Assembly (NCBI GenBank): GCA_029259835.1
Contig: JAJDEL010000129.1
Coordinates: 1 to 10,744 of the forward strand
Length of the DNA: 10,744 bases
Direction: 5' to 3'
From: Planctomicrobium sp.
GTDB lineage: Bacteria > Planctomycetota > Planctomycetia > Planctomycetales > Planctomycetaceae
Part shown: piece by piece, positions 1-6,973 of the stretch
Numbering within the stretch: position 1 is the first letter of the stretch
Layout: every line of letters starts with the position of its first letter
The notes under the pieces: model-generated
Seen by the model: only the letters and a program-made list of their open reading frames with translations
The model's database searches: none
Told to the model about the DNA's origin: nothing
Position numbers and translations under genes: made by a program

Positions 1-110
1 CTGTACCTTTGAGATCGAATTCCCGAACCGTATTTTCCCCCCACCGGGGTAAGAATAGATTCTCGTTCCCAAACTCCGCTTAGGAACGATTCAATATCAG
101 GAACCCATCA
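1..110. other. upstream region of the first gene
   Basis: No gene is visible here. The stretch carries a 7-base inverted repeat, tcgttcc at 63-69 and ggaacga at 83-89 with a 13-base loop, and a small palindrome agaat-ag-attct at 52-63. Either could be an operator, part of a terminator of a gene left of the window, or chance. A clear Shine-Dalgarno-like AGGA lies at 99-102, eight bases before the ATG at 111. I cannot assign promoter boxes with confidence. Confidence 0.3.
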
Positions 111-938
111 ATGCTACGTTTCGTCTTGATCTGTTTCTTTACTTCGCTCTCTGTTTTTCAAACGGCTTGTGCGGAGAATCCACTGAAACTCCATTGGGAG
201 AAAGACTGGTTGACGATTTCCGGTGATCAAATCCCAGGCAAAGAAATTCGGATTCACTATTTGGAAGCCTACTGCCGTGCTGGCTCGACTGATGCCGATT
301 GGGTGAAGCATACGCGGATGCAACATGAAACAAAGTTGCTGGAAGCTAACGCCGCAGGCACGTTGGTGCGACTGCAATGCAAAGTGAACGATGGGTTAAT
401 CGTCGAGCACACGATTACTTCGACCCACGACGAAGTTCGCTTCCACCTCACAGCGACAAATCCCACCAACAAACGGTCCGAAGCCGTTTGGGCACAGCCA
501 TGCGTACGGCTTGCTGATTTTACTGGCGCCACACAGAAGACCTATCTCAAGCAGTCGTTTGTTTTTCTTGATGGAAAACTCGAAACATTGCCAACACGAA
601 ATTGGGCGACGAAAGCACGATATATTCCTGGTCAAGTATGGGCACCGAAAGGCGTTGATCGGAATGATGTTAATCCTCGCCCTTTGAGTGATTTGGTTCC
701 CAGCAATGGCTTGATCGGATGTTTTTCAGCGGACAATTCGAAAATCTTTGCGACTGCGTATGAACCGTATCAAGAACTTTTCCAAGGTGTGGCGGTTTGC
801 CTGCACTCCGATTTTCGGCTCGGTGGTTTAAAACCAGGAGAGACAAAAGAGGTCCGAGGGAAAATTTACATCGTTCCGAACGATACCAAAGCCTTGTCGA
901 AACGTTATGAGAATGACTTCCCAGAGCATGTGGAATAA
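111..938 (+). CDS. secreted protein of unknown function, predicted beta-rich
   Basis: The 275-residue product starts with a short basic segment, a hydrophobic core (residues 4-16) and an Ala-Cys-Ala site at 19-21, so it is probably exported by the Sec pathway and cut before Glu22. Cys20 could suggest a lipoprotein, but Gln at the -3 position makes a poor lipobox. The mature part has many alternating beta-type segments and a central stretch ending in 'WAQPCVRLADFTG' (about residues 127-139). That pattern recalls mutarotase-like or other carbohydrate-binding beta sandwiches, but this is inference and I do not recognise the family. The start is supported by AGGA eight bases upstream. The gene converges on mutY with a 13-base gap. 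Function in sugar or polysaccharide handling is possible but unproven. Confidence 0.75.
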   Translation: MLRFVLICFFTSLSVFQTACAENPLKLHWEKDWLTISGDQIPGKEIRIHYLEAYCRAGSTDADWVKHTRMQHETKLLEANAAGTLVRLQCKVNDGLIVEHTITSTHDEVRFHLTATNPTNKRSEAVWAQPCVRLADFTGATQKTYLKQSFVFLDGKLETLPTRNWATKARYIPGQVWAPKGVDRNDVNPRPLSDLVPSNGLIGCFSADNSKIFATAYEPYQELFQGVAVCLHSDFRLGGLKPGETKEVRGKIYIVPNDTKALSKRYENDFPEHVE

Positions 939-951
939 GAGGAAGTGCTTC

Positions 952-2085
952 TCAATGTTGCTCGATGAGAAGGTTAGCGAACTGTCGTCCAGTGACTGGC
1001 ATCGGAAGTTCGTCGAGTTCTTGCAACTCGGCCCACTGGAAGTTGTCAGCAAGGTTCTTCTTGGAAACTCTTCCGATGGCCTCTGCTGATAGACAGATCA
1101 GCCGGATTCGGTAGCGTGTGACGCTATGGCGGATTTCGGTAATGACTTCTGGGAGATCGATGTTCTGCTTCCATTGGTCCGATATTTTTTCGTGGACTTC
1201 GGAATTAAGTGTCGCCAGCTTTTTCGGTGAGAGCTTTTGTTTGAAGGTCAGGGAATCAATTGGGAACCGAATGAAGTCCCACATACCAGCCCAGCGTTCG
1301 CCAGTTGGTCGCTGGCGTACCAGGTAACGATTCCCGGAGCGGATAGCGATTGTGGCTTCCACAACCTGTGTAACTTTTGGTCGCGTTTTCTTTTGCGGGA
1401 CAAATTCTTGAGTGTCGACGGCAGCTGCGCGGCAATGCACATTCAGTGGGCATCGCTCGCAGTCTGGTGTGGCAGGTGTACAGACCTGGGAACCGAGTTC
1501 CATGAGTGCCTGATTGAGGTGCCCGGCATTCTTCTTGGCTTGCAGAAGTTCCGCAAACGCCCACAACAATTTTTCACCTTCTCGACTACGTGGATCGCCA
1601 GCGTAATTCAGCAATCGGCAGTAAAGCCGTAGAGTGTTCGCCTCGACAATCGGAGCTGGAAGATCGAAGGCGAAAGATCGAATCGCACCCGCGGTATAGC
1701 GTCCAATCCCTGGTAGAGATAACAGGCTCGCAAGATCCATGGGAAACTGACCATCATGATCCTCTTGAATCACAATGGCGGCCTTTCGCAAATTTCGACC
1801 ACGACTGTAATAGCCGAGACCTTCCCAATACTGAAGCACTTCTTCTTCACTTGCAGCAGCAAGTTTCGAGACTGTTGGAAATCGCCTTAGAAACTTTTGG
1901 TAATACGGAACGACCGCTTTTACGGTCGTTTGCTGCAGCATAATTTCACTGATCCAAATCTGATACGGATCGTGCGTCTCTCGCCAGGGGAGAACTCGTC
2001 CATGCTTTTTGTACCAGTTGCCGAGCCGTCGTCGCAGACTGACGAGTTCTGACCGATCAAATCCATCGAGAAGAGAGTCGTCCAT
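952..2085 (-). CDS. mutY: A/G-specific adenine DNA glycosylase MutY
   Basis: MutY removes adenine mispaired with 8-oxoguanine and so prevents G:C to T:A transversions. The 377-residue length fits the family. The N-terminal glycosylase domain has the catalytic Glu47 in 'SEIMLQQT', a helix-hairpin-helix 'LPGIGRYTAG' at 124-133, and a [4Fe-4S] cluster pattern C-X6-C-X2-C-X5-C at Cys202, 209, 212 and 218. A NUDIX-like domain for 8-oxoG recognition follows (about 240-375, with 'RWAGMWDF' near 264-271). Two positions differ from Escherichia coli: the catalytic Asp138 (in 'LDGN') aligns with Glu148 ('VEAN'), and the 'FSH' 8-oxoG-sensing loop aligns with 'VTR' (322-324). Both may be lineage variants rather than defects. 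The gene lies 47 bases after the TIM-barrel gene on the same strand and may be read from the same transcript. No strong ribosome binding site precedes the ATG at 2085. Confidence 0.95.
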   Translation of the reverse strand: MDDSLLDGFDRSELVSLRRRLGNWYKKHGRVLPWRETHDPYQIWISEIMLQQTTVKAVVPYYQKFLRRFPTVSKLAAASEEEVLQYWEGLGYYSRGRNLRKAAIVIQEDHDGQFPMDLASLLSLPGIGRYTAGAIRSFAFDLPAPIVEANTLRLYCRLLNYAGDPRSREGEKLLWAFAELLQAKKNAGHLNQALMELGSQVCTPATPDCERCPLNVHCRAAAVDTQEFVPQKKTRPKVTQVVEATIAIRSGNRYLVRQRPTGERWAGMWDFIRFPIDSLTFKQKLSPKKLATLNSEVHEKISDQWKQNIDLPEVITEIRHSVTRYRIRLICLSAEAIGRVSKKNLADNFQWAELQELDELPMPVTGRQFANLLIEQH

Positions 2086-2132
2086 CGCCGAAACAGTGCT
2101 GTATTTGAGACTTTGAAACTGTGTTGAGGACT

Positions 2133-3104
2133 TTAGCCGAAGGCTTTTCTTAACATACTTAAGCTTTTCGGTATCGCTGTTTCGTGTTTCTCTTTGCCTT
2201 CGAACTCAAGTGAGACGTAGCCAGAGTAGTTCACGTTTGACAGGACTTTTGCGACGCGGTCGTAATCGATATCGAGCGTATACCAGGTGCCGCCGCCGAA
2301 GTAAGTTTTGGCTTGAACGAACGCGGCGTAGGGGGCAAGCATTTCATATTGTTTGTACTGTCGTTCCAGAAAATTCCCAGTATCCAGCGTCGCTCGCAAC
2401 CAAGGTGAATTGATCGCGTCAACAATTTTGATGACACCTTCTGCTGTCCGTCCCAGTCCCCAGTGGTTTTCCAAACCGAGAACAACCCCGCACTCTTCCG
2501 CCTTAGCAACGCATCTCTCCAAGCTGTCGATGACCCACTTGAATCCTTCATCTTCTGTGTAACCTGGTAGGATCGGCTCGATGCCTTTGTTCGCCATGAG
2601 GGCATCGAAACCTTTGATCGTTCCCCAGCGACCGGTATTCACGCGAATCGTTGGAATGCCGAGAGCGTAAGCAAGTTCAATACAATGGATTGTATGGTCA
2701 ATGTTTTGTTGTCGCTTGTCGGCATCCGGAGAAACAAATGATTGATGCGTCGAGAATCCGCACAAGTCGAGACCATTTTGAAACGCGCGTTGCTTAATTT
2801 TTTGTAGAGCTGCGTTTGATTCATCACGCATTTGAATATGCAAAACTTCAACGCCATCAAAACCTGCTTCGGCAGCGAGGTCGATACAATCAACAATCGC
2901 GAGTTTACTATCCGGGCGGAATCTCCAGTATGAATACGTCGATGTCGCAATGCGTGGTGCGCGTTTCTCTTTCGCAGGAGATTGACCTTCGGACTGCTTG
3001 TTTTCAGCAGCCTGACTGATTCCAGCCATCCCGGCCAAACCTGCTGAGCCAGCCAACGCTGTGCTACTAAGCCACTGACGTCGATTGATTCTATCGCTGT
3101 TCAT
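2133..3104 (-). CDS. Tat-exported sugar isomerase/epimerase-like TIM barrel
   Basis: The 323-residue protein belongs to the xylose isomerase-like TIM-barrel group (AP endonuclease 2 fold), which isomerises or epimerises sugars and related polyols with a divalent metal. It starts with a twin-arginine signal: 'NRRQWL' at 7-12, an Ala/Gly-rich hydrophobic stretch, and probable cleavage after Ala32, so it should act folded in the periplasm. Likely metal ligands are Glu212 in 'LENHW', Asp241 in 'TLDTGN' and Glu300 in 'SLEFEG'. The position that carries a ligand His in tagatose 3-epimerase-type enzymes appears to be Gln264 in 'FVQAK', which may be a trait of this exported subfamily. The substrate cannot be told from sequence. 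It follows the rpsD terminator, so it probably has its own promoter in 3105-3180, and mutY comes directly after it. Confidence 0.85.
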   Translation of the reverse strand: MNSDRINRRQWLSSTALAGSAGLAGMAGISQAAENKQSEGQSPAKEKRAPRIATSTYSYWRFRPDSKLAIVDCIDLAAEAGFDGVEVLHIQMRDESNAALQKIKQRAFQNGLDLCGFSTHQSFVSPDADKRQQNIDHTIHCIELAYALGIPTIRVNTGRWGTIKGFDALMANKGIEPILPGYTEDEGFKWVIDSLERCVAKAEECGVVLGLENHWGLGRTAEGVIKIVDAINSPWLRATLDTGNFLERQYKQYEMLAPYAAFVQAKTYFGGGTWYTLDIDYDRVAKVLSNVNYSGYVSLEFEGKEKHETAIPKSLSMLRKAFG

Positions 3105-3180
3105 ATCATCAACTCATTTGAGGTGAAGGAGTCGCCCGTCATAGTAGTCATTTGCAACACAGCAAGTCAGCACTGCGCAT

Positions 3181-3217
3181 AAAAAAACGGCAATCTGATT
3201 TGCTCAGATTGCCGTTT
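3181..3217 (-). terminator. intrinsic terminator of rpsD
   Basis: A perfect 14-base inverted repeat pairs aaacggcaatctga (3185-3198) with tcagattgccgttt (3204-3217) around a 5-base loop. Read on the minus strand, the stem is followed by a run of T (complement of the A run at 3181-3187). It begins 13 bases after the rpsD stop codon. This is a textbook rho-independent terminator and separates rpsD from the TIM-barrel gene. Confidence 0.93.
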
Positions 3218-3230
3218 GAAATCAGAATTT

Positions 3231-3839
3231 CTAGCGGGACAGGAACGCCACGACTTGACCAACATCAACCGGCAGGCTGACATCGTCGAAGGTTGGCAGC
3301 GATGTGACGATTGCTGTCAAATCGTCTGCATCGAAGTTGATCCAACTGCAACCGGTGTCGCCACCATCTTCAGCCCGTTCTTTATAAAGCTGTTTTAAGT
3401 TTGGACGATTCTTGATCGTAACCTTGTCACCTGCCTTCACAATGAACGAAGGGCGGTCGACCCGGCGACCATTCACGAGAAAGTGTCCGTGAACGATTCC
3501 CTGGCGTGCCTGTGGTCGAGTATTCGTGAAACCGGCTCGACGCACGACATTGTCCAAGCGTCGTTCACAAAGAATCATCAGGTTTTCACCTGTATTTCCT
3601 TTGATACGTTTTGCTTTTTCGAAATATCGACGCAAGTGCTTTTCACGAAATCCGTAGTAGAATTTGATTTTTTGCTTTTCAACGAGAGCCAGACCGTAGT
3701 TGCTGGTCTTACGTCGTCGTTGCACCATTCCTGGTGGATATTCTTTCCGTTCGAATGCACGAACAGCACCTGCGTTCTCAAAGACTTGAAAACCGAGGCG
3801 GCGATTGATTCTCGCTTTGGGTCCGGTGTAACGTCCCAT
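3231..3839 (-). CDS. rpsD: 30S ribosomal protein S4
   Basis: S4 binds the 5' domain of 16S rRNA early in 30S subunit assembly. The 202-residue length is normal. The N-terminus '[10 protein letters not shown]' matches the usual S4 start. The central S4 RNA-binding domain covers about 91-145, including '[12 protein letters not shown]' and '[10 protein letters not shown]', and the C-terminus '[14 protein letters not shown]' is typical. It lacks the N-terminal cysteines of the zinc-binding form of S4, so it is the zinc-free type. The gene is not flanked by rpsM, rpsK, rpoA or rplQ; it stands between unrelated metabolic genes with its own promoter candidate and terminator. Confidence 0.97.
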   Translation of the reverse strand: MGRYTGPKARINRRLGFQVFENAGAVRAFERKEYPPGMVQRRRKTSNYGLALVEKQKIKFYYGFREKHLRRYFEKAKRIKGNTGENLMILCERRLDNVVRRAGFTNTRPQARQGIVHGHFLVNGRRVDRPSFIVKAGDKVTIKNRPNLKQLYKERAEDGGDTGCSWINFDADDLTAIVTSLPTFDDVSLPVDVGQVVAFLSR

Positions 3840-3916
3840 TTAACATAATTCCCGAAAGGATCTGTACTTACGACACAAACAACACAACTTCCCCGTCAGT
3901 TTCCGAGGAAAGGCGA

Positions 3917-3945
3917 ATCATGTCGTTTGCTACGCGACTCGTCAA
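3917..3945 (-). promoter_or_regulatory. candidate sigma-70-type promoter for rpsD
   Basis: On the minus strand TTGACG (3945-3940) is followed after 17 bases by CATGAT (3922-3917). These match the -35 and -10 consensus at five and four of six positions with ideal spacing. It would give a leader of roughly 70 bases before the rpsD ATG at 3839. That leader has no obvious S4-binding structure that I can identify. The call rests only on consensus matching. Confidence 0.45.
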
Positions 3946-4028
3946 GTGTCCGCCGACTGTCCACGAATGATTTTCCCCGAATTATCCCGGCAAACACCAC
4001 TGAATATGTCACCTATGTGGTATTTTGT

Positions 4029-5021
4029 TCAGTTCACGACATTTCGGGCGGATTGCCCGTCAAGGACGCGACGGCAGTTCTGGCTCCCTTTAATTCGCAT
4101 GTCGTCCAGGCCTTCTTCGGAATAGAAAGCAGCGTGCGGGTTGATGATGATTCGGTCAAAAGCCGGGTGTGAGGGATCTCGCCAGGCAACCATGAGTGGA
4201 TCGTTTTCCTCAGGAGGCTCAGTTTCAAGAACATCCAATGCCGCTCCACGCAGGTGATCACCTTCAATCGCCCGTAAGACGGCGTGGGCATCGACAACGC
4301 CGCCGCGAGCGGTGTTCACGAGAAATGAACCGGGCTTCATTTTCGCAATTGTCTGGTCGTTGAGCATATGCTGCGTTTCGTCCGTGCGGGGACAATGCGC
4401 ACTGACAACATCCGATTGAGCCAATAAATCGTCGAGACTTTCAATTCGTTCGATACCGAGGGATTTGTCTCGACCATCTGGCACGTGTGGGTCGTAATAA
4501 ATGACTCGCATGCCGAGCGCTTTCGCCCGTAGTGCGGTCGCTGTACCGATTCGACCGACACCGATCACTCCAAACGTTCGACCCCGCAGGCGGTGCGTCG
4601 GTTTGACTTGTTCATAAATCCACGGACCGGCGCCACGCTGCAGCCGGTTATTCATGTAATGAACTCCACGAGCCATCGTGAGCATCATTCCGATTGCCGA
4701 GTCGGCGACTTCTTCTGTTCCGTAATCAGGAACATTCGCAACGTTGATCCCTTTCTCGCGTGCAAGCTTCCAGTCGACGTTATCGTACCCGACACCGCAG
4801 CGGACAATCAGTTTACAATTCTGCAAGCTGTTGATCGTTTTCTCGCTCAGGGAGATAAAGTGGTAAATCATAATCGCATCGGCATCTTCGATATTGCCGA
4901 CCAGATCGTCTTCTGAATACGCATTCAAAGCAGTGACATCCGCCAGATCACCAAGAATTTGCTCCTCATGACTCAACGGTGGATTGATAAAATCAGTGAT
5001 GACAACTTTAGACTTGGACAT
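4029..5021 (-). CDS. CtBP-like D-isomer-specific 2-hydroxyacid dehydrogenase
   Basis: The 330-residue protein is a cytosolic NAD-dependent oxidoreductase of the D-2-hydroxyacid dehydrogenase family, the family of phosphoglycerate dehydrogenase, and is closest in style to the C-terminal-binding-protein group. The Rossmann motif 'GVGRIG' is at 154-159 with the acidic Asp177 that favours NAD over NADP. The catalytic triad is visible as Arg239 in 'NTARGG', Glu268 in 'ETEPP' and His296 in 'NPHAAF'. The segment 'CGVGYDNVD' (75-83) and 'PDYGTEEVAD' (98-107) are typical of this family. It lacks the C-terminal ACT domain of many serine-pathway enzymes. The substrate is therefore undetermined; calling it serA would be over-precise. 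Its neighbours do not form a serine pathway. No strong ribosome binding site is seen before the ATG at 5021. Confidence 0.9.
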   Translation of the reverse strand: MSKSKVVITDFINPPLSHEEQILGDLADVTALNAYSEDDLVGNIEDADAIMIYHFISLSEKTINSLQNCKLIVRCGVGYDNVDWKLAREKGINVANVPDYGTEEVADSAIGMMLTMARGVHYMNNRLQRGAGPWIYEQVKPTHRLRGRTFGVIGVGRIGTATALRAKALGMRVIYYDPHVPDGRDKSLGIERIESLDDLLAQSDVVSAHCPRTDETQHMLNDQTIAKMKPGSFLVNTARGGVVDAHAVLRAIEGDHLRGAALDVLETEPPEENDPLMVAWRDPSHPAFDRIIINPHAAFYSEEGLDDMRIKGSQNCRRVLDGQSARNVVN

Positions 5022-5187
5022 CTCTACTCGGCATTTGGGAAAGTGAAATTTTGTTCTTCAATCAGGCATCATAAAGTTGTTGAGTGCAGCAGTCGACTCC
5101 ATCAAGAAACTCATCAGGCGAGAGTGTCAGTGTGTTGCATACCACGAAGTGTCCGTTGCTAATAGCGATGCAATTTACAGATATCCT

Positions 5188-5264
5188 TTCTGCCTAAATC
5201 TGTGTCTCTCTGCGAAATCTGCGGGCCCAATGTTTGTCTGCAGTTGACACAGATTTTTGCAGAG
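5188..5264. repeat. inverted repeat with partly tandem 'ctgc-aaatctg' units
   Basis: The arm at 5188-5206 pairs with the arm at 5246-5264 over 19 positions, with an uninterrupted 11-base core aaatctgtgtc (5196-5206) against gacacagattt (5246-5256). The 39-base loop holds another copy of the unit, tctgcgaaatctgcgg (5209-5224), in direct orientation to the left arm. Repeats built from similar 'tctgcgaaatctgcgg' words are, from general knowledge, scattered between genes in planctomycete and other genomes, so this is probably one member of a dispersed family. A folded RNA or DNA hairpin is possible in either strand. Confidence 0.6.
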
Positions 5265-5271
5265 GGTCGAG

Positions 5272-5427
5272 TCAGGCGGAGCTGGAATTCAAGTCGGTCT
5301 TTGAGTCCGAATTGAGGCCGCGCACGGGGATTGTTGTTGAACCAGTTTTGTTCAGTGTCAGTTCAATTTCTCCACGGCAAGTCATGTCACGACGCAGGGA
5401 AATCGAACGCTTTGCTTTGAAGGCCAT
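5272..5427 (-). CDS. possible 51-residue hypothetical protein
   Basis: An open frame from ATG at 5427 to TGA at 5274 encodes a basic, Ser/Thr-rich peptide starting 'MAFKAKRSISLRR' with no match I recognise. Its codons look similar to those of neighbouring genes, but AGG directly abuts the start codon, too close for a good ribosome binding site, and an opposite-strand frame of similar length also exists. It may be chance or a gene remnant. Confidence 0.15.
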   Translation of the reverse strand: MAFKAKRSISLRRDMTCRGEIELTLNKTGSTTIPVRGLNSDSKTDLNSSSA

Positions 5428-5525
5428 CCTCAGTATTTGCCTGCTCTAATGAGGTGAAAAATGCGGCTGTTTCGTACTGGTGGTGACGCCCTTGAATATT
5501 TATCAACAATTAATATTTGCTGCGC

Positions 5526-5587
5526 GAAACCTTCAAAACGGGTTTCTATCGTTTCTTTTGTCAGCGACAAAAGGCAGCAGTTCTGCC
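5526..5587 (+). other. three adjacent hairpins in the leader region
   Basis: Three perfect small stems follow each other: gaaacc/ggtttc (5526-5531 with 5541-5546), cttttgtc/gacaaaag (5555-5562 with 5566-5573, loop of 3) and ggcag/ctgcc (5573-5577 with 5583-5587, sharing base 5573 with the previous stem). They lie about 150 bases before the pilin-like gene. None is followed by a T run, so they are not intrinsic terminators. They might form part of a structured leader or small RNA, or be chance. Confidence 0.3.
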
Positions 5588-5719
5588 TCAATTGATCTCA
5601 CAATTTGTTCATCAACAAGGGGGACTCTGGGGGAAACGAATCCAAATCATGAACGTGAATTAATCGTGGTGACTGAAATACAAAATTGTCAAGAATCAAA
5701 TTCGAATTAATTACTTATT

Positions 5720-5724
5720 GGAGA
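5720..5724 (+). promoter_or_regulatory. ribosome binding site that fixes the pilin-like gene start
   Basis: GGAGA lies about ten bases before the ATG at 5734. This supports 5734 over the in-frame upstream TTG at 5686, which would add 16 residues and make an unusually long leader before the prepilin cleavage site. Confidence 0.75.
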
Positions 5725-5733
5725 CGCGAAACG

Positions 5734-6909
5734 ATGATTGTGAAGAAAAGAACGTGCGAGACTCCGAAGCCATTGAGTGGCTTCACTCTCATTGAACTCC
5801 TGGTGGTGATTGCGATTATTGCAATTCTCATCTCATTGGTGACGCCAGCTGTTGTGGCGGCCCGGGAAGCTGCTCGATCAACGCAGTGTAAGAATAACTT
5901 GAGAAATTTCGGTGTCGGCCTACATGCTCACGCCGCCATGGACAAACGAAACAGGTTCTGCACTGGAGCTTATGATTTTCGTCGCGATGGCTGCCCTGAC
6001 TCATTCGGCTGGGTGGCTGATTTGGTCAACAATGGCATGAATGTCCAGGAAATGCTCTGCCCGTCGTCGACACTGGTTGGCAGCGAAAAACTCAACGACA
6101 TGGTCGGTGTCGTGAACACGAGTAACAAAGATGGTGCCCCTGTCAAACGGCTTTCCGCTGGTCGCTGCTCAAATTGGGGAGATGCTTCGAGTCCAATGCC
6201 GCCTGGTTCTGCTGCTCGAATTGCCAGTGTCATGAAGTTGTTGGAAGATGGTTACGGAACGAATTACGCGACAAGTTGGTATTTGGTGCGAAGCGGTCCA
6301 AAACTGGATTCAAACGGTTTGACCATTTCCGGACTGAAAGGATTCCAAGGGACGCTCGGCCCCTTAGCGCAACGTGGAGTCGATAACTCTGGTCTGTCCG
6401 GAAACGCGATTCCATTCATGGGGTGTGGAGCTCCTGGTGACGTGAATGAAGCCGTCCTTAGTGATGATCTTGGTGACTTCGCCGAAGCTGGAGTACGATT
6501 GGCGGAATCATTTAATGATGGTCCTGCTCGTTGGGATGCTTCAGCAAACAAAATTCAGTTGATGCCTGCCGGGACGAACTGGCTCGATGCGGTCCCTGGA
6601 AAACTCCCCGACTCCAACGTCGGCGGAACTCCCGGAGCAGATGGTCTCTTATGGCTTCAAGACACTCGTGACTGGTACGCCTGGCATGGCACAGGAAGTA
6701 AGCGGCACTGCAACATCCTCATGGCTGATGGCAGTGTGAAAGCCATTCCTGATCTCGATGGTGATCAGTTCTTGAACCCAGGATTTGACATGACTGGACA
6801 CGATGACAACGACGGTTTCACAACTGGTGCTGTAGAATTGACCCCACGCGAATCCTACAACGGCCCGGGACTCGGCGGAAACATCATTTCTAAAGGCAAC
6901 TTCGAGTAG
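5734..6909 (+). CDS. DUF1559 protein with prepilin-type leader
   Basis: The 391-residue protein has a type IV prepilin-like start: a 16-residue leader ending in Gly16, then the processed Phe17 and '[16 protein letters not shown]' (17-32), with Glu21 at the +5 position. A prepilin peptidase would cut before Phe17. The hydrophobic helix is followed by '[17 protein letters not shown]', the signature of the DUF1559 family, which is hugely expanded in planctomycetes and whose role is not settled; pseudopilin-like structural or secretion roles are proposed. The C-terminal motif reads '[12 protein letters not shown]', with His325 six residues and His318 thirteen residues before Asp332-Gly333, unlike the H-X9-DG spacing of many members. 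It stands alone, with no pilus assembly genes beside it, and ends at a strong terminator. Confidence 0.9.
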   Translation: MIVKKRTCETPKPLSGFTLIELLVVIAIIAILISLVTPAVVAAREAARSTQCKNNLRNFGVGLHAHAAMDKRNRFCTGAYDFRRDGCPDSFGWVADLVNNGMNVQEMLCPSSTLVGSEKLNDMVGVVNTSNKDGAPVKRLSAGRCSNWGDASSPMPPGSAARIASVMKLLEDGYGTNYATSWYLVRSGPKLDSNGLTISGLKGFQGTLGPLAQRGVDNSGLSGNAIPFMGCGAPGDVNEAVLSDDLGDFAEAGVRLAESFNDGPARWDASANKIQLMPAGTNWLDAVPGKLPDSNVGGTPGADGLLWLQDTRDWYAWHGTGSKRHCNILMADGSVKAIPDLDGDQFLNPGFDMTGHDDNDGFTTGAVELTPRESYNGPGLGGNIISKGNFE

Positions 6910-6940
6910 ACCTTGATGGAACTTTGACGGTCTATCGCTC

Positions 6941-6973
6941 AACCGGGACGGCTTTACCGTCCCGGTTGTTTTT
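6941..6973 (+). terminator. intrinsic terminator of the DUF1559 gene
   Basis: A perfect 11-base stem pairs aaccgggacgg (6941-6951) with ccgtcccggtt (6957-6967) around the loop cttta, followed by GTTTTT. It begins 31 bases after the stop codon and shows that the gene is a single-gene transcript. Confidence 0.93.

Larger units (their letters stand above)
5022..5733. other. 712-base gene-poor gap
   Basis: This gap separates the divergent dehydrogenase and pilin-like genes. It must hold both of their promoters, but I cannot place either with confidence. It contains the repeat at 5188-5264, three adjacent hairpins at 5526-5587 and a possible 51-codon minus-strand frame at 5272-5427. Beyond these I see no gene. 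Confidence 0.6.

Noticed and set aside
948..972. A hairpin cttctca/tgagaag at the junction of the convergent first gene and mutY
   Set aside because: The seven-base stem overlaps the mutY stop codon and has no T run on either strand, so it is not a convincing terminator.
1237..1632. A 131-codon plus-strand frame
   Set aside because: It is antisense to mutY, across the iron-sulfur and NUDIX-like region.
5234..5449. A 71-codon plus-strand frame from a TTG
   Set aside because: It begins inside the inverted repeat, lacks a ribosome binding site and resembles nothing known to me.
5686..5714. A possible promoter TTGTCA with an AT-rich -10 for the pilin-like gene
   Set aside because: No -10 candidate at suitable spacing matches more than three of six consensus bases.
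5686..5733. An N-terminal extension of the pilin-like gene from a TTG
   Set aside because: It would give a 32-residue leader before the prepilin cleavage site, and the good ribosome binding site at 5720-5724 points to the ATG at 5734.
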